A DNA stretch of 21,973 bases from an uncultured Bacilli bacterium (GCA_910586865.1 CAJUIY010000031.1:1-21973); one strand, 5' to 3'. Positions 1 to 7,566 are shown, numbered from the stretch's first letter. Notes: generated by a model from the sequence alone, not told the origin. Numbers and translations are program-made.

Positions 1-54
1 ATATTTTTTTGAAATTTTATTTATGTTTTTCAAAAAAACTCTTTTTTTCCTATT

Positions 55-1140
55 TTACACCACTTCCGTTACTTTAGCACTCTCTACTTTTTCTGCATAT
101 AGTTCGATATTTTTTAAAATTCTTGTATCATTAGGAAAATATTGTAAAGCCTTTTTTCCATTTCGATAAGCTTCCTGATATTTTTTTAGTTTGTAAGCTG
201 ATAAAGACAAATAATCATAAACACTTCCATTCCAAGCTTCAAAATCATTCATATAAGATGATTTTTCTGTAATTCTACTTGCTTTTTTCAAATATTTATA
301 TGCATTTTCTATGTCATTTATATAATAATAACATCTTCCCAATTCATAATAAGGTTCTCTATAATTAGGAGTCAATTTTCTTGATTTTTCAAACCATAAT
401 AATGCCTCCTCTATATAATTCATTTCTTTATAACATTTTCCCATATATCTAAATACAAATGATTTTTCATCGTCCCAATTACTAATTCTTATATATTTAT
501 GAAACTGTTTAATCGCCTTATCATATTTTTTATATACGTAGTACTCCCTTCCAAGTAGGAATCTATGACGTGCTACACCAGGTTCTTCTTCTACGGCAAG
601 TTCTAATAAATTTGTATAATTCGATCGAACTGTTTTTTTATCATGATGAACTAAAACAATTTCTTTTGCAACCACAATTTTTTCATTAGAAACAGACTGA
701 ATACATTCATGAACAGGATATACCCATTTATAATTCTTTCTTGCATGGATTTTAGTTCCTTTCTGGATTCCCCCATAAGATCCATCTTTATTTAGGTATC
801 TTACATCTGTATATTCTACCTTAGTAACACCATCCTTCCATACCTTTTCTAATTTCTTTCTCCACCCAGATTCTAGTCTTTCATCAATATCCGTGCAAAC
901 ACAAATATCAACATCTTCTGGCACCAATTTCAATGATTCATTTCTAGCAACATCAAATCTCCAGGGATTTATTATTTTTTGCTCTACGTGTACTTTAGGA
1001 CATTCTTTTAGTAGTTTTAAAGTATCATCAGAAGATCCCGTATCCAAAACATAAATATCGTCTGCTTCTTTCATAGAATTATACCATTCTAATACATGAA
1101 CTTCTTCATTCTTTGCTATCGCATATACTACTATTTTCAA
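55..1140 (-). CDS. Family 2 glycosyltransferase with C-terminal TPR repeats
   Basis: A 361-residue cytosolic protein. Residues 1-180 look like a GT-A fold of glycosyltransferase family 2: an N-terminal strand followed by AKNEE (residues 9-13), a DTGSSDDT segment (33-40) and a D-I-D metal/nucleotide-sugar motif at 84-86, so it probably transfers a sugar from an NDP-sugar. Residues about 190-345 are helical repeats with TPR spacing (for example around YMGKCYKEMN and YELGRCYYYI). This two-part design is known from SunS-like and related peptide or protein glycosyltransferases; acceptor unknown. The start is TTG at 1138-1140, preceded by AAAGAGTGATATA. It has its own promoter and lies after the terminator of the essC-esaB operon, so it is probably transcribed separately. 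Whether it modifies a secretion substrate is speculation. Confidence 0.8.
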   Translation of the reverse strand: MKIVVYAIAKNEEVHVLEWYNSMKEADDIYVLDTGSSDDTLKLLKECPKVHVEQKIINPWRFDVARNESLKLVPEDVDICVCTDIDERLESGWRKKLEKVWKDGVTKVEYTDVRYLNKDGSYGGIQKGTKIHARKNYKWVYPVHECIQSVSNEKIVVAKEIVLVHHDKKTVRSNYTNLLELAVEEEPGVARHRFLLGREYYVYKKYDKAIKQFHKYIRISNWDDEKSFVFRYMGKCYKEMNYIEEALLWFEKSRKLTPNYREPYYELGRCYYYINDIENAYKYLKKASRITEKSSYMNDFEAWNGSVYDYLSLSAYKLKKYQEAYRNGKKALQYFPNDTRILKNIELYAEKVESAKVTEVV

Positions 1141-1168
1141 TATATCACTCTTTTCTTCTTACAATTTT

Positions 1169-1197
1169 ATTTTACTAGAGTTATTATAAATTGTCTA
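1169..1197 (-). promoter_or_regulatory. Predicted sigma-A promoter of the glycosyltransferase gene
   Basis: On the minus strand, TAGACA (1192-1197) and TAAAAT (1169-1174) are separated by exactly 17 bp. This leaves a leader of about 20 nt before the TTG start at 1140. It sits immediately beyond the terminator of the upstream operon. Confidence 0.5.
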
Positions 1198-1204
1198 CAT
1201 AAGA

Positions 1205-1226
1205 AAAAGAGCATTATCACTCTTTT
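1205..1226 (-). terminator. Intrinsic terminator of the essC-esaB operon
   Basis: On the minus strand AAAAGAG, an 8-nt loop and CTCTTTT form a perfect 7-bp stem whose 3' arm runs into more T residues. It begins 5 nt after the esaB stop codon. The stem is AU-rich, so termination strength is uncertain. Confidence 0.5.
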
Positions 1227-1231
1227 CTATC

Positions 1232-1483
1232 TTATACTAGTAATACCCTTGATCCATTCTTTAATCCTGAAAATTTCACTATATTATTATTATTAATAAT
1301 TTTACCATCTATTCCATTATATAAGAGTGCATTTTGATTTATAACATAGTAGCCATCTGATAATTCATTTACTGTCTGTTGAATTAAATTAAGAACATTT
1401 TTCATATTTTCGTTGATTGGAATAAACATATCATATTCTTCTTCTATTGTTAATACATATACACTTATTAATATTTTATTCAT
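1232..1483 (-). CDS. esaB: EsaB/YukD-like ubiquitin-fold protein of type VIIb secretion
   Basis: An 83-residue protein of the size and pattern of the YukD/EsaB family, a ubiquitin-like fold found next to essC in type VIIb secretion loci. It opens with a beta-strand segment (KILISVYV), has a central helix (MKNVLNLIQQTVNEL) and ends with an NGSRVLLV strand, as ubiquitin-like proteins do. In Staphylococcus and Bacillus, EsaB/YukD is a small cytosolic component needed for, or modulating, secretion. The ATG is 9 nt after the essC stop, and its ribosome binding site (AAAAGGTAGGA) overlaps the last essC codons, so translation is probably coupled. The assignment rests on size, pattern and the essC neighbour. 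Confidence 0.8.
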   Translation of the reverse strand: MNKILISVYVLTIEEEYDMFIPINENMKNVLNLIQQTVNELSDGYYVINQNALLYNGIDGKIINNNNIVKFSGLKNGSRVLLV

Positions 1484-1492
1484 TTTATAGTC

Positions 1493-4400
1493 CTACCTTT
1501 TTACATATTTTATGTATTCTTTTGCACTCTTAAGAATTACAATACCATCATCTCTAGCAATCTGTACCGTATCATAAGCCTCACTAGCGACAAATAATGA
1601 TTGACTATCTATCGTTGTTGAAAGAAGTATACCATTACTAGTTGAAACTAAGTTATACCAAGGTAAATTATCTATTGATGTTAAAGAATCGCAGAAATCA
1701 AGAATTACAAATCTAAATTGTTCACTATCTTTACACATAAGAATAATATCATCAATCGTAATAATCGTCGGATCATCTTTCTTCATAGAAAGTAAATGCA
1801 TATTTAATTTAACGTATCCACAAATTGTAATTACATATTTATTATTGTTCTCTGTAGAAGATAATGTTTTCTCAATATTTTTCTTTAACGATGCCAAAAC
1901 ATTTTTGAAGTTATCCATATACATCTTAACATTCTCTAATGAATCCATAAAATCATACGCAGATAATACAATATTTTTTGTATTTTCTAATTTTGAAAAC
2001 AAGTAAACTAATCCATTGGCAAATTCTTTTAAAACCACTTCCTTAGGTGAAGTAACTAGAGATATTAAACAATCAAAGTTATACATATATGGACAAGCAC
2101 TTTTAATCTCATACCCAATAGGAACTGAACTTAAATCCGTAAGACTAGTAACTAAGGAATCTGCATTAATTGTATTTGGCAACACTGGTAATTTTTTTGC
2201 CCTACCTTTTAAGAATTTAGAAAGTTGTACAATAACATAATTAATGTTTTTATCCATTACATCTTCTTCAAAAGGTAAAGCAGTCTGAAATTCATATACA
2301 TTATCCAATTGAATTAAACCTCTACCTGGATTATCATTAGGAATTAACTTAGACCCAGTAAACCACATCATATAATCACTAGTATCTAAAAATTTCATTG
2401 CAATTTTAGTTGGAAAGTTGTTCTCAACCATATAACCTAACGTATTTAACCCATTTCCGGTGGTTACAAATACAATTCCATTTCTATTGCAATCTCTTGT
2501 AAATGGTGTAAATAATTCCTCATAAACTTTCTCAAATGTTTCTTTGAAAACATCCATACCATTTATTACAACCATAATATTCGGGAATATTGATTTTCCA
2601 TTCTTAACATCTATATCAAAACTCCCACCATTTATAGAATAATATTTCTTTCTGGTATTGGCTTCTCTTGTTAAGAAATAAAATAATTTGCTAATTTTGT
2701 CACCATCATTGACCGTTAAAAACTCTCCAACTTGAGGGGCATTTGAAAATTTTCTCAAATTTTCTGCTAATAAGTCAATAATATAAAAGTTAACTTCCTC
2801 TACATTATGCGTAACAATAGTAGAATATATAATAGTAGAAAGAAGTGTCGATTTACCACTACCTGCAACTCCTGCAATATATGTATTTCCTTTAGTAGTT
2901 AATGGAATTTCTACTGGTCCTTGCGTTTGTCCTTGTGGATTATCATATTCTCCAACTAATGGATTAATGTTAAATGGAGTCGTTTTTACGCTGTATTTCT
3001 TATTAAGCTTATCTAGTAAAATTAATTTTGGTATACTATCCAACCATAATTGTTGATTTGCATAATTAATTTGTTTAGCAGCTTCAATAAGATAATGTAA
3101 CACATTAATTAATTCTTCTCCTAAACTTGCTTGAGTTGTTTGTTCTTCTACTTTTTTCTTTTCTACAACAGAACGTGTTACCTCACCAATATGATTAATA
3201 AAATCTATACCATTATCTAATTTGGCAAATGATTTTTCACTTGGCACATACGGACCACCAGTATAGGCGGATTGTCCTTTTACAAAATACTCATCATAAC
3301 CAACTTGTAAATAAAATCTACCTGCTTCTTTAAGATAGGCAGCATCTGCCCTTTTTATCATTTCATTACTATCTTCTGCTGTTTGCACCTTACAACAAAC
3401 TCTAAACTTTGTGTTAGACCAAATTTGTTCATCAACGACACCACTTGGTTTTTGAGTTGCTAAAATCAAATGGACTCCTAAACTACGTCCAATACGTGCT
3501 GTACTGATTAGTTCATCCATAAATTCAGGTTGTTGTGCCTTCAATTCCGCAAACTCATCACAAATAATAAATAAATGAGATAAATGTTCACTTAATTTTC
3601 CTTCTCTAACAAGCTTTTGATATTTATAAATATCAATCGTTCCTGTATTCAATTGTTCTTTCGCAGCGTTAAATATTCTTTGTCTTCTTTGGAGTTCACT
3701 ATTTATCGATACTAAAGTTCTGTTCATTTCTGATTTATCTAGATTGGTAATCGTTCCTACTAAATGAGGTAACTTAACATGTTCTTTTCGATTTTCAAAA
3801 GCTCCAGCAAGACCTCCACCTTTATAGTCTATCAAAACAAATTGAACTTCGTAAGGGCTATAATTTAATGCTAAAGATAAAATATAAGTAATTATAAATT
3901 CACTTTTTCCTGAACCTGTCATACCAGCAATCAACCCATGTGGACCATGTTTTGTCTCATGTAAATCCAAATACAAAGTATTTCCCTCTGCATCCACACC
4001 TATAGGCGTTGCTAAACTATTAACAACATTAGAATTCTGCCATCTAGTAATACAATTTAACTGTTCTATTTTTCCTACCCCATTCATTTCTAAAAAACCT
4101 AAACTATCAGGTAATAATCCAGACTCCGTATTTTCCAAGCGGATAGGAATATTAGATAATGCTGTTACACAGGAAACAATATCAACATTTCCAATAAAAT
4201 CAGGCTTAAATCTACTAATATTATTAGAACTCATTTCATTCATAAAGTAACTTGCTTCATTCTGATTATAATCCACAAAGTGACTACAGCCTAATGGAAT
4301 ATTAACTATTTTAGAATCAAATATTAATAGACCTAATCCTAAATTCACTTTCAAACTTAAAATATCTTTTACTATTTTTAGATTTTTATACATTGAGATA

Positions 4401-6055
4401 CTATCAGTGATTAACAAATAATATGGAGAAAACATTGCATTTTCAGAATCATTTTCTTTTTGTTGTTGAAGCCTTTGTGACAATACTTTTTCTAAATAAG
4501 AGGAGATTACCTGACCATCATCCATTGAAGTTGAAAAAAAACGAAATTCTCGATTATCATCCCAACAATGATTGGATTCCTTTAAGTAATTTAATGTTGT
4601 GCTATCTTCATTTTGAGATAATGCTACAATTTTTAAATCATTATAACTATGATAAGTTAGTAATTGTAATACAATGGCATCTAAGTAATTTTCTTTTAAA
4701 GAATCTGGTCCTATAAAAGCTACTTTATTTTTTTCCAATAACGAAATGGTATAAGGAACATCTGGTATATATTTGTATTTATTAATTAATTCTTCTGCTT
4801 TAGCTACCATTTTTTCCTTTTCTCCAATGACTTCTTCACTAGAAAAATTGATTTTACTAGCAAGAGGAACAGGTCCCAGTCCTAAACGAATTTTTATAAA
4901 TTCTGGACTATCAATATTACGTGAATACAAATTAGAGTTTTTTGTTTTAATAATATCTTTGCAACCTTCTACAGACTGATATCTATTTAATAAAATCATT
5001 TTTTGCTCATCCAATGCACTAGATAAAACAAGTTCTTTTTGTTTTAAATATTTTGTATATTGTTTTACTCTTTTTCTTTCCATTCTCATAGTAAGTAAGT
5101 TAGAATAACCACGTTCAATAAAAGGCCAAACAAGACTACCAAAAAGCATAGTCCCACTCATAATCAATGTCATGATATAGTTTGAACCACTACCAGGATT
5201 ATTCTTCATGCCAACTACAGAATATACTGTCATAATAATAGAAGAGGCACTCATAATAACAGATGGGAAAAGTGTCATAAATAAAGAACTGTTATTTTTT
5301 TCTACTTTAGAAGGAGGGGATGCAATTGTTAGTTCCAAAACATTTAGAGAGTTTTGAAATACAGGTGCCTTAAAATAATAATCTCTTTCATCGTAAAAAT
5401 CTCTATAGATTTCTGATGTTGCTTTATAATCTGCAACAATAAGCTCTTGCTGAGGTTCACCAAACTTATTCGATACAATAAATACCGAATTAGACGGATT
5501 GTTAATATATACACTAGTACCAAAATAAACGAGTTTAAATCCCATAATAAAGATGGTATCAAATTTTTTTAAAGTACCACTATCCTTCCTAATTTTATTA
5601 ATATAAATAGGAACATTGGTATTTAGATTCTTAAAAGTACAAATTCCATCTTTATAATTTAGTTCTAGTTGTTTTTTCTCTATCCCAGCATAATTATAAG
5701 AAATATCACAATTCCCATTTCCTAAAACAATCTTGGAATCGTTTACTAAAGATTTTTGTACATAGCTAGTATCATATGCTGGAGAAACATACATAACAAT
5801 ATTTTCTGTTCCATATACAATTAATTGATAAAAGGCATAATTTGTAAGATTAATAGTAGGTGCATAAGAGCCATTGTATTTTATTTTTACCTCGTCATTT
5901 TGTTTAATATACCAGATGCCTTCTTTTGCCTCTACACTAACTAAACTTCTTTTATAGCCGTTAGAATCATAGTCAAATAAAATATAATCGCCCTCTACCT
6001 TTTTAGGAAGACAAAAAGTATTAATTTTATCTTGCTTTATAAAATAAATTAGCAC
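1493..6055 (-). CDS. essC: EssC-type FtsK/SpoIIIE ATPase, motor of type VIIb secretion
   Basis: A 1520-residue membrane ATPase that powers export of WXG100-type substrates. Residues about 1-200 are a beta-rich, FHA-like cytosolic region. Two membrane segments lie at about 260-315 (around MTLFPSVIMSASSIIM and IMTLIMSGTMLFG). Then come FtsK/SpoIIIE domains: the first has Walker A GMTGSGKS (about 709-717) and Walker B LFIICDEF (about 828); the second has an intact Walker A GVAGSGKS (about 1060); a third C-terminal domain lacks a recognisable P-loop, as is usual in EssC. The length matches the family. The start is GTG (6053-6055) with AGAGGTGAGG just upstream. esaB follows directly; EsxA, EsaA, EssA and EssB are not in the window. 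The C-terminal third of EssC is the variable, substrate-linked part in Staphylococcus. Confidence 0.93.
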   Translation of the reverse strand: MLIYFIKQDKINTFCLPKKVEGDYILFDYDSNGYKRSLVSVEAKEGIWYIKQNDEVKIKYNGSYAPTINLTNYAFYQLIVYGTENIVMYVSPAYDTSYVQKSLVNDSKIVLGNGNCDISYNYAGIEKKQLELNYKDGICTFKNLNTNVPIYINKIRKDSGTLKKFDTIFIMGFKLVYFGTSVYINNPSNSVFIVSNKFGEPQQELIVADYKATSEIYRDFYDERDYYFKAPVFQNSLNVLELTIASPPSKVEKNNSSLFMTLFPSVIMSASSIIMTVYSVVGMKNNPGSGSNYIMTLIMSGTMLFGSLVWPFIERGYSNLLTMRMERKRVKQYTKYLKQKELVLSSALDEQKMILLNRYQSVEGCKDIIKTKNSNLYSRNIDSPEFIKIRLGLGPVPLASKINFSSEEVIGEKEKMVAKAEELINKYKYIPDVPYTISLLEKNKVAFIGPDSLKENYLDAIVLQLLTYHSYNDLKIVALSQNEDSTTLNYLKESNHCWDDNREFRFFSTSMDDGQVISSYLEKVLSQRLQQQKENDSENAMFSPYYLLITDSISMYKNLKIVKDILSLKVNLGLGLLIFDSKIVNIPLGCSHFVDYNQNEASYFMNEMSSNNISRFKPDFIGNVDIVSCVTALSNIPIRLENTESGLLPDSLGFLEMNGVGKIEQLNCITRWQNSNVVNSLATPIGVDAEGNTLYLDLHETKHGPHGLIAGMTGSGKSEFIITYILSLALNYSPYEVQFVLIDYKGGGLAGAFENRKEHVKLPHLVGTITNLDKSEMNRTLVSINSELQRRQRIFNAAKEQLNTGTIDIYKYQKLVREGKLSEHLSHLFIICDEFAELKAQQPEFMDELISTARIGRSLGVHLILATQKPSGVVDEQIWSNTKFRVCCKVQTAEDSNEMIKRADAAYLKEAGRFYLQVGYDEYFVKGQSAYTGGPYVPSEKSFAKLDNGIDFINHIGEVTRSVVEKKKVEEQTTQASLGEELINVLHYLIEAAKQINYANQQLWLDSIPKLILLDKLNKKYSVKTTPFNINPLVGEYDNPQGQTQGPVEIPLTTKGNTYIAGVAGSGKSTLLSTIIYSTIVTHNVEEVNFYIIDLLAENLRKFSNAPQVGEFLTVNDGDKISKLFYFLTREANTRKKYYSINGGSFDIDVKNGKSIFPNIMVVINGMDVFKETFEKVYEELFTPFTRDCNRNGIVFVTTGNGLNTLGYMVENNFPTKIAMKFLDTSDYMMWFTGSKLIPNDNPGRGLIQLDNVYEFQTALPFEEDVMDKNINYVIVQLSKFLKGRAKKLPVLPNTINADSLVTSLTDLSSVPIGYEIKSACPYMYNFDCLISLVTSPKEVVLKEFANGLVYLFSKLENTKNIVLSAYDFMDSLENVKMYMDNFKNVLASLKKNIEKTLSSTENNNKYVITICGYVKLNMHLLSMKKDDPTIITIDDIILMCKDSEQFRFVILDFCDSLTSIDNLPWYNLVSTSNGILLSTTIDSQSLFVASEAYDTVQIARDDGIVILKSAKEYIKYVKR

Positions 6056-6092
6056 ACTACCTCACCTCTATTCTCTATAACCTACTAGAATA

Positions 6093-6121
6093 ACTATATC
6101 ATAAGATAGCAGGAAATTAAA
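6093..6121 (-). promoter_or_regulatory. Possible promoter of essC-esaB
   Basis: On the minus strand TATAGT (6093-6098) is preceded by TGA, giving an extended -10. A weak -35 (TTTAAT) lies 17 bp upstream. It is placed 38 bp before the GTG start and is divergent from the promoter of the 6198 gene. The -35 box is poor. Confidence 0.35.
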
Positions 6122-6131
6122 GCCATTTATA

Positions 6132-6160
6132 TTGAATTTTTTATTTAATTATGATATGTT
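6132..6160 (+). promoter_or_regulatory. Possible promoter of the acidic protein gene
   Basis: TTGAAT (6132-6137), 17 bp, then TATGTT (6155-6160), leaving a leader of about 30 nt. A perfect TATAAT at 6177-6182 also exists but touches the ribosome binding site, so it would give almost no leader; it is less likely to be the -10. Confidence 0.35.
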
Positions 6161-6197
6161 TGATGTGGTAATAAAATATAATAAAGGAGGAAAAAAT

Positions 6198-6479
6198 ATG
6201 GATGAGAATGTACCAGAGGAACCAAAAGCACCTAATGCACAATTACCTGATGATTTAAAAGCAGCTCTATCATTTTTACAAAAAAGGGGCTTACAAATGA
6301 CTGATGAAATTCAACCTGAAATTGAAGAAGAGGAAGAGCCAGATGAAGATGATGATACATCAACAAACATTGATAATGATATAGAGTCTTTGAATTCTAT
6401 GCAATCAAACACACTAATAGAAGTCGATGATATAAAGGAAACAAATGAAGAAGTTAATGATTTAGATGATTTATTTTAA
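6198..6479 (+). CDS. Very acidic small protein divergent from essC
   Basis: A 93-residue protein that I do not recognise. The ATG at 6198 is chosen over an in-frame upstream ATG because AAAGGAGG lies 8 nt before it. The sequence starts with a Pro-rich stretch, has one short amphipathic segment (about residues 18-33, DDLKAALSFLQKRGLQ), then a tail dominated by Asp and Glu, including EEEEE and DEDDD runs, ending in DLDDLF. About one third of residues are acidic; there is no signal peptide or membrane segment and most of it should be disordered. It is divergent from essC and has its own terminator. A role as adaptor or regulator of the secretion system is possible from position only. Translation is well supported by start and codon pattern; function is unknown. 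Confidence 0.7.
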   Translation: MDENVPEEPKAPNAQLPDDLKAALSFLQKRGLQMTDEIQPEIEEEEEPDEDDDTSTNIDNDIESLNSMQSNTLIEVDDIKETNEEVNDLDDLF

Positions 6480-6509
6480 AGACTATAATTATCAGGAATA
6501 TTCAAATTT

Positions 6510-6524
6510 GTAATAGTTCAGACT
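6510..6524 (+). repeat. Solo copy of the MITE terminal repeat (outer left)
   Basis: GTAATAGTTCAGACT differs by one base from the MITE left end at 6920-6934 and has the same orientation. Its 3' part forms the 5' arm of the terminator that follows the acidic protein gene. No matching target duplication is seen with the outer right copy at 7126-7140. Confidence 0.5.
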
Positions 6525-6553
6525 GTTGACAGATAGGTTCAATGGTCTTTTTT
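6520..6553 (+). terminator. Intrinsic terminator of the acidic protein gene
   Basis: AGACTGTTGA (6520-6529) pairs with TCAATGGTCT (6539-6548) over 10 bp with two G-U pairs and a 9-nt loop, followed by a T run. It lies 40 nt after the stop codon of the acidic protein gene. Confidence 0.6.
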
Positions 6554-6636
6554 CTAATAGATTAAATATTAAAAAGATTATAAAATAAACATAGATAATT
6601 CCGATATATACATTAAATTTCATTATTTTCAAAAAC

Positions 6637-6678
6637 AAAAAAAAGCCGTTATCGATTCGACAAATCGATAAACGACTT
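6637..6678 (-). terminator. Strong intrinsic terminator of the candidate small RNA
   Basis: On the minus strand AAGTCGTTTATCGATT (from 6678) pairs with AATCGATAACGGCTT (to 6643) over about 15 bp with one G-U pair and one bulged base, a 5-nt loop and a tail of eight T residues. It is the most stable hairpin of the intergenic stretch. Confidence 0.75.
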
Positions 6679-6855
6679 CGAGTTTATTTCCATTTTTCAA
6701 TCTATATTATCAGTATAGTTTCCAAATGTCTTATCTAGGAGTTTAGCTTTCTCCCTACCAATTACAGTATCTCAAGTGATGTAAAGTATTAAAACGAAAT
6801 ATCAACCTCATAATATACGTTAACATACTATAAAATTGAACACACTTAAGATTAC
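6637..6855 (-). ncRNA. Candidate small RNA of about 215 nt, family unknown
   Basis: A minus-strand transcription unit is bounded by a near-consensus sigma-A promoter (6862-6890) and a long terminator hairpin (6637-6678), with no open reading frame of useful length and no ribosome binding site. Inside are possible short stems: TAGGGAG with CTCCTA (about 6728-6748) and CTATA with TATAG (about 6702-6718). It cannot be the leader of essC because the acidic protein gene lies between them on the other strand. I do not recognise it as tmRNA, RNase P RNA, SRP RNA or 6S RNA. A 24-codon open stretch inside it (about 6703-6774, reading VIGREKAKLLDKTFG) has no start and is bounded by stops, so part of the segment may instead be a decayed gene end. 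Confidence 0.5.
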
Positions 6856-6861
6856 AATAAT

Positions 6862-6890
6862 ATAATACCTTTTTTTTGAGATAAAGTCAA
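6862..6890 (-). promoter_or_regulatory. Strong sigma-A promoter of the candidate small RNA
   Basis: On the minus strand TTGACT (6885-6890), exactly 17 bp, then TATTAT (6862-6867). Predicted transcription start is near 6855. This is the best promoter match in the window and it drives no protein gene. It lies only 30 bp outside the left end of the MITE. Confidence 0.65.
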
Positions 6891-6919
6891 TACCTTTTTT
6901 TAATTTTGTCATTAAATTG

Positions 6920-7100
6920 GTAACAGTTCAGACTATGATAACATAAAAAACTAGTTTTCTTATAAAATAAGAGTTTCAACGATTTTCTTACTTGATTATT
7001 AGATTAAGGTATTAAGATCATAAATATAACAATTATCTTATTTTATATGGAATGGTGGAATATTTAGTTAATTTTCATTAGTTAGGGTCTGAACAGTTAC
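6920..7100. mobile_element. 181-bp MITE with 8-bp target site duplication, IS66-like ends
   Basis: The left end reads GTAACAGTTCAGACT and the right end, reverse complemented, GTAACTGTTCAGACC: 13 of the first 14 bases agree. The element is flanked by identical 8-bp copies TTAAATTG (6912-6919 and 7101-7108), a clear target site duplication. It is too short to encode a transposase, so it must have been moved in trans. Ends beginning GTAA and an 8-bp duplication are, from memory, features of the IS66 family; the family assignment is tentative. Confidence 0.75.
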
Positions 7101-7125
7101 TTAAATTGTTTATTTTTATTTTTTT

Positions 7126-7140
7126 AGTCTGAACTGTTAC
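7126..7140 (-). repeat. Solo copy of the MITE terminal repeat (outer right)
   Basis: This 15-mer is the exact reverse complement of the MITE left end (GTAACAGTTCAGACT at 6920-6934). It lies 25 bp beyond the MITE right end and points outward to the right. With the 6510 copy it may mark an older element into which the MITE inserted. Confidence 0.5.
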
Positions 7141-7528
7141 TTTATCTGCAGAATTACAATAGATGTGAAATATTTCTATATAAAAAAGTGAATCAAATTG
7201 TATAACATGAGTTATCAAAAAACAAATACACGAAAGGACTTGAATCACATGAATGGTATATCACAAAGTATAAAATAGAACTATTAATTATCTTCTATAT
7301 ATTAGATTAAATTGCAAATAAAAAAATGTCATAAATTAGATTCTGTTCCAAATTTTATTGTCAATAAGCAAAGGATACATATAAAGTTTATTAAAGTTAG
7401 TATACCTAAAATAAAATCCCCCTATTGTAATAGTACTGTACTACTTATTAGAGGCTTTGCTATTTTAATTTTTTTATTAACCTAATCTCGCTTTTTTCAT
7501 TTTTCAATCTATACAGATTTCCTTATAT
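7141..7528. other. Intergenic stretch, possible decayed coding sequence
   Basis: No intact gene. A good ribosome binding site (GAAAGGAC) precedes an ATG at 7250 that opens only nine codons (MNGISQSIK) before a TAG. Further on, 7329-7487 is open on the plus strand and reads like a damaged polypeptide (around FIKVSIPKIKSPYCNS). The two parts could be one frameshifted N-terminus, perhaps of a transposase, but I cannot prove homology. A 13-bp palindrome TAGTACTGTACTA lies at 7431-7443. Confidence 0.25.
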
Positions 7529-7565
7529 AAATAAAAGAAATAGAATTACTCTATCTCTCTTATTT
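7529..7565 (-). terminator. Long AU-rich hairpin after the 7567 gene
   Basis: The arms AAATAAAAGAAATAGA (7529-7544) and TCTATCTCTCTTATTT (7550-7565) pair over 16 bp with two G-U pairs and a 5-nt loop. It begins one base after the stop of the minus-strand gene. The downstream T tract is interrupted, so this may be a terminator or a 3'-end stabilising stem. Confidence 0.45.
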
Positions 7566-7566
7566 C

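Noticed and set aside
4423..4716. Plus-strand open frame of 97 codons inside essC
   Set aside because: Antisense to a strong coding region, no ribosome binding site, no recognisable protein.
6177..6182. Perfect TATAAT before the acidic protein gene
   Set aside because: It abuts the AAAGGAGG site, so transcripts would start inside or after the ribosome binding site, and there is no -35 at the right distance.
6660..6705. 14-codon open frame MEINSKSFIDLSNR ending inside the terminator
   Set aside because: No ribosome binding site, and it overlaps the terminator stem; more likely chance within the small RNA.
6745..6800. Segment reading GTTTTAATACTTTACATCAC on the minus strand, reminiscent of a type II CRISPR repeat or anti-repeat
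   Set aside because: Only one copy, no spacer array, no cas genes, and it lies in the repeat rather than anti-repeat orientation for a tracrRNA.
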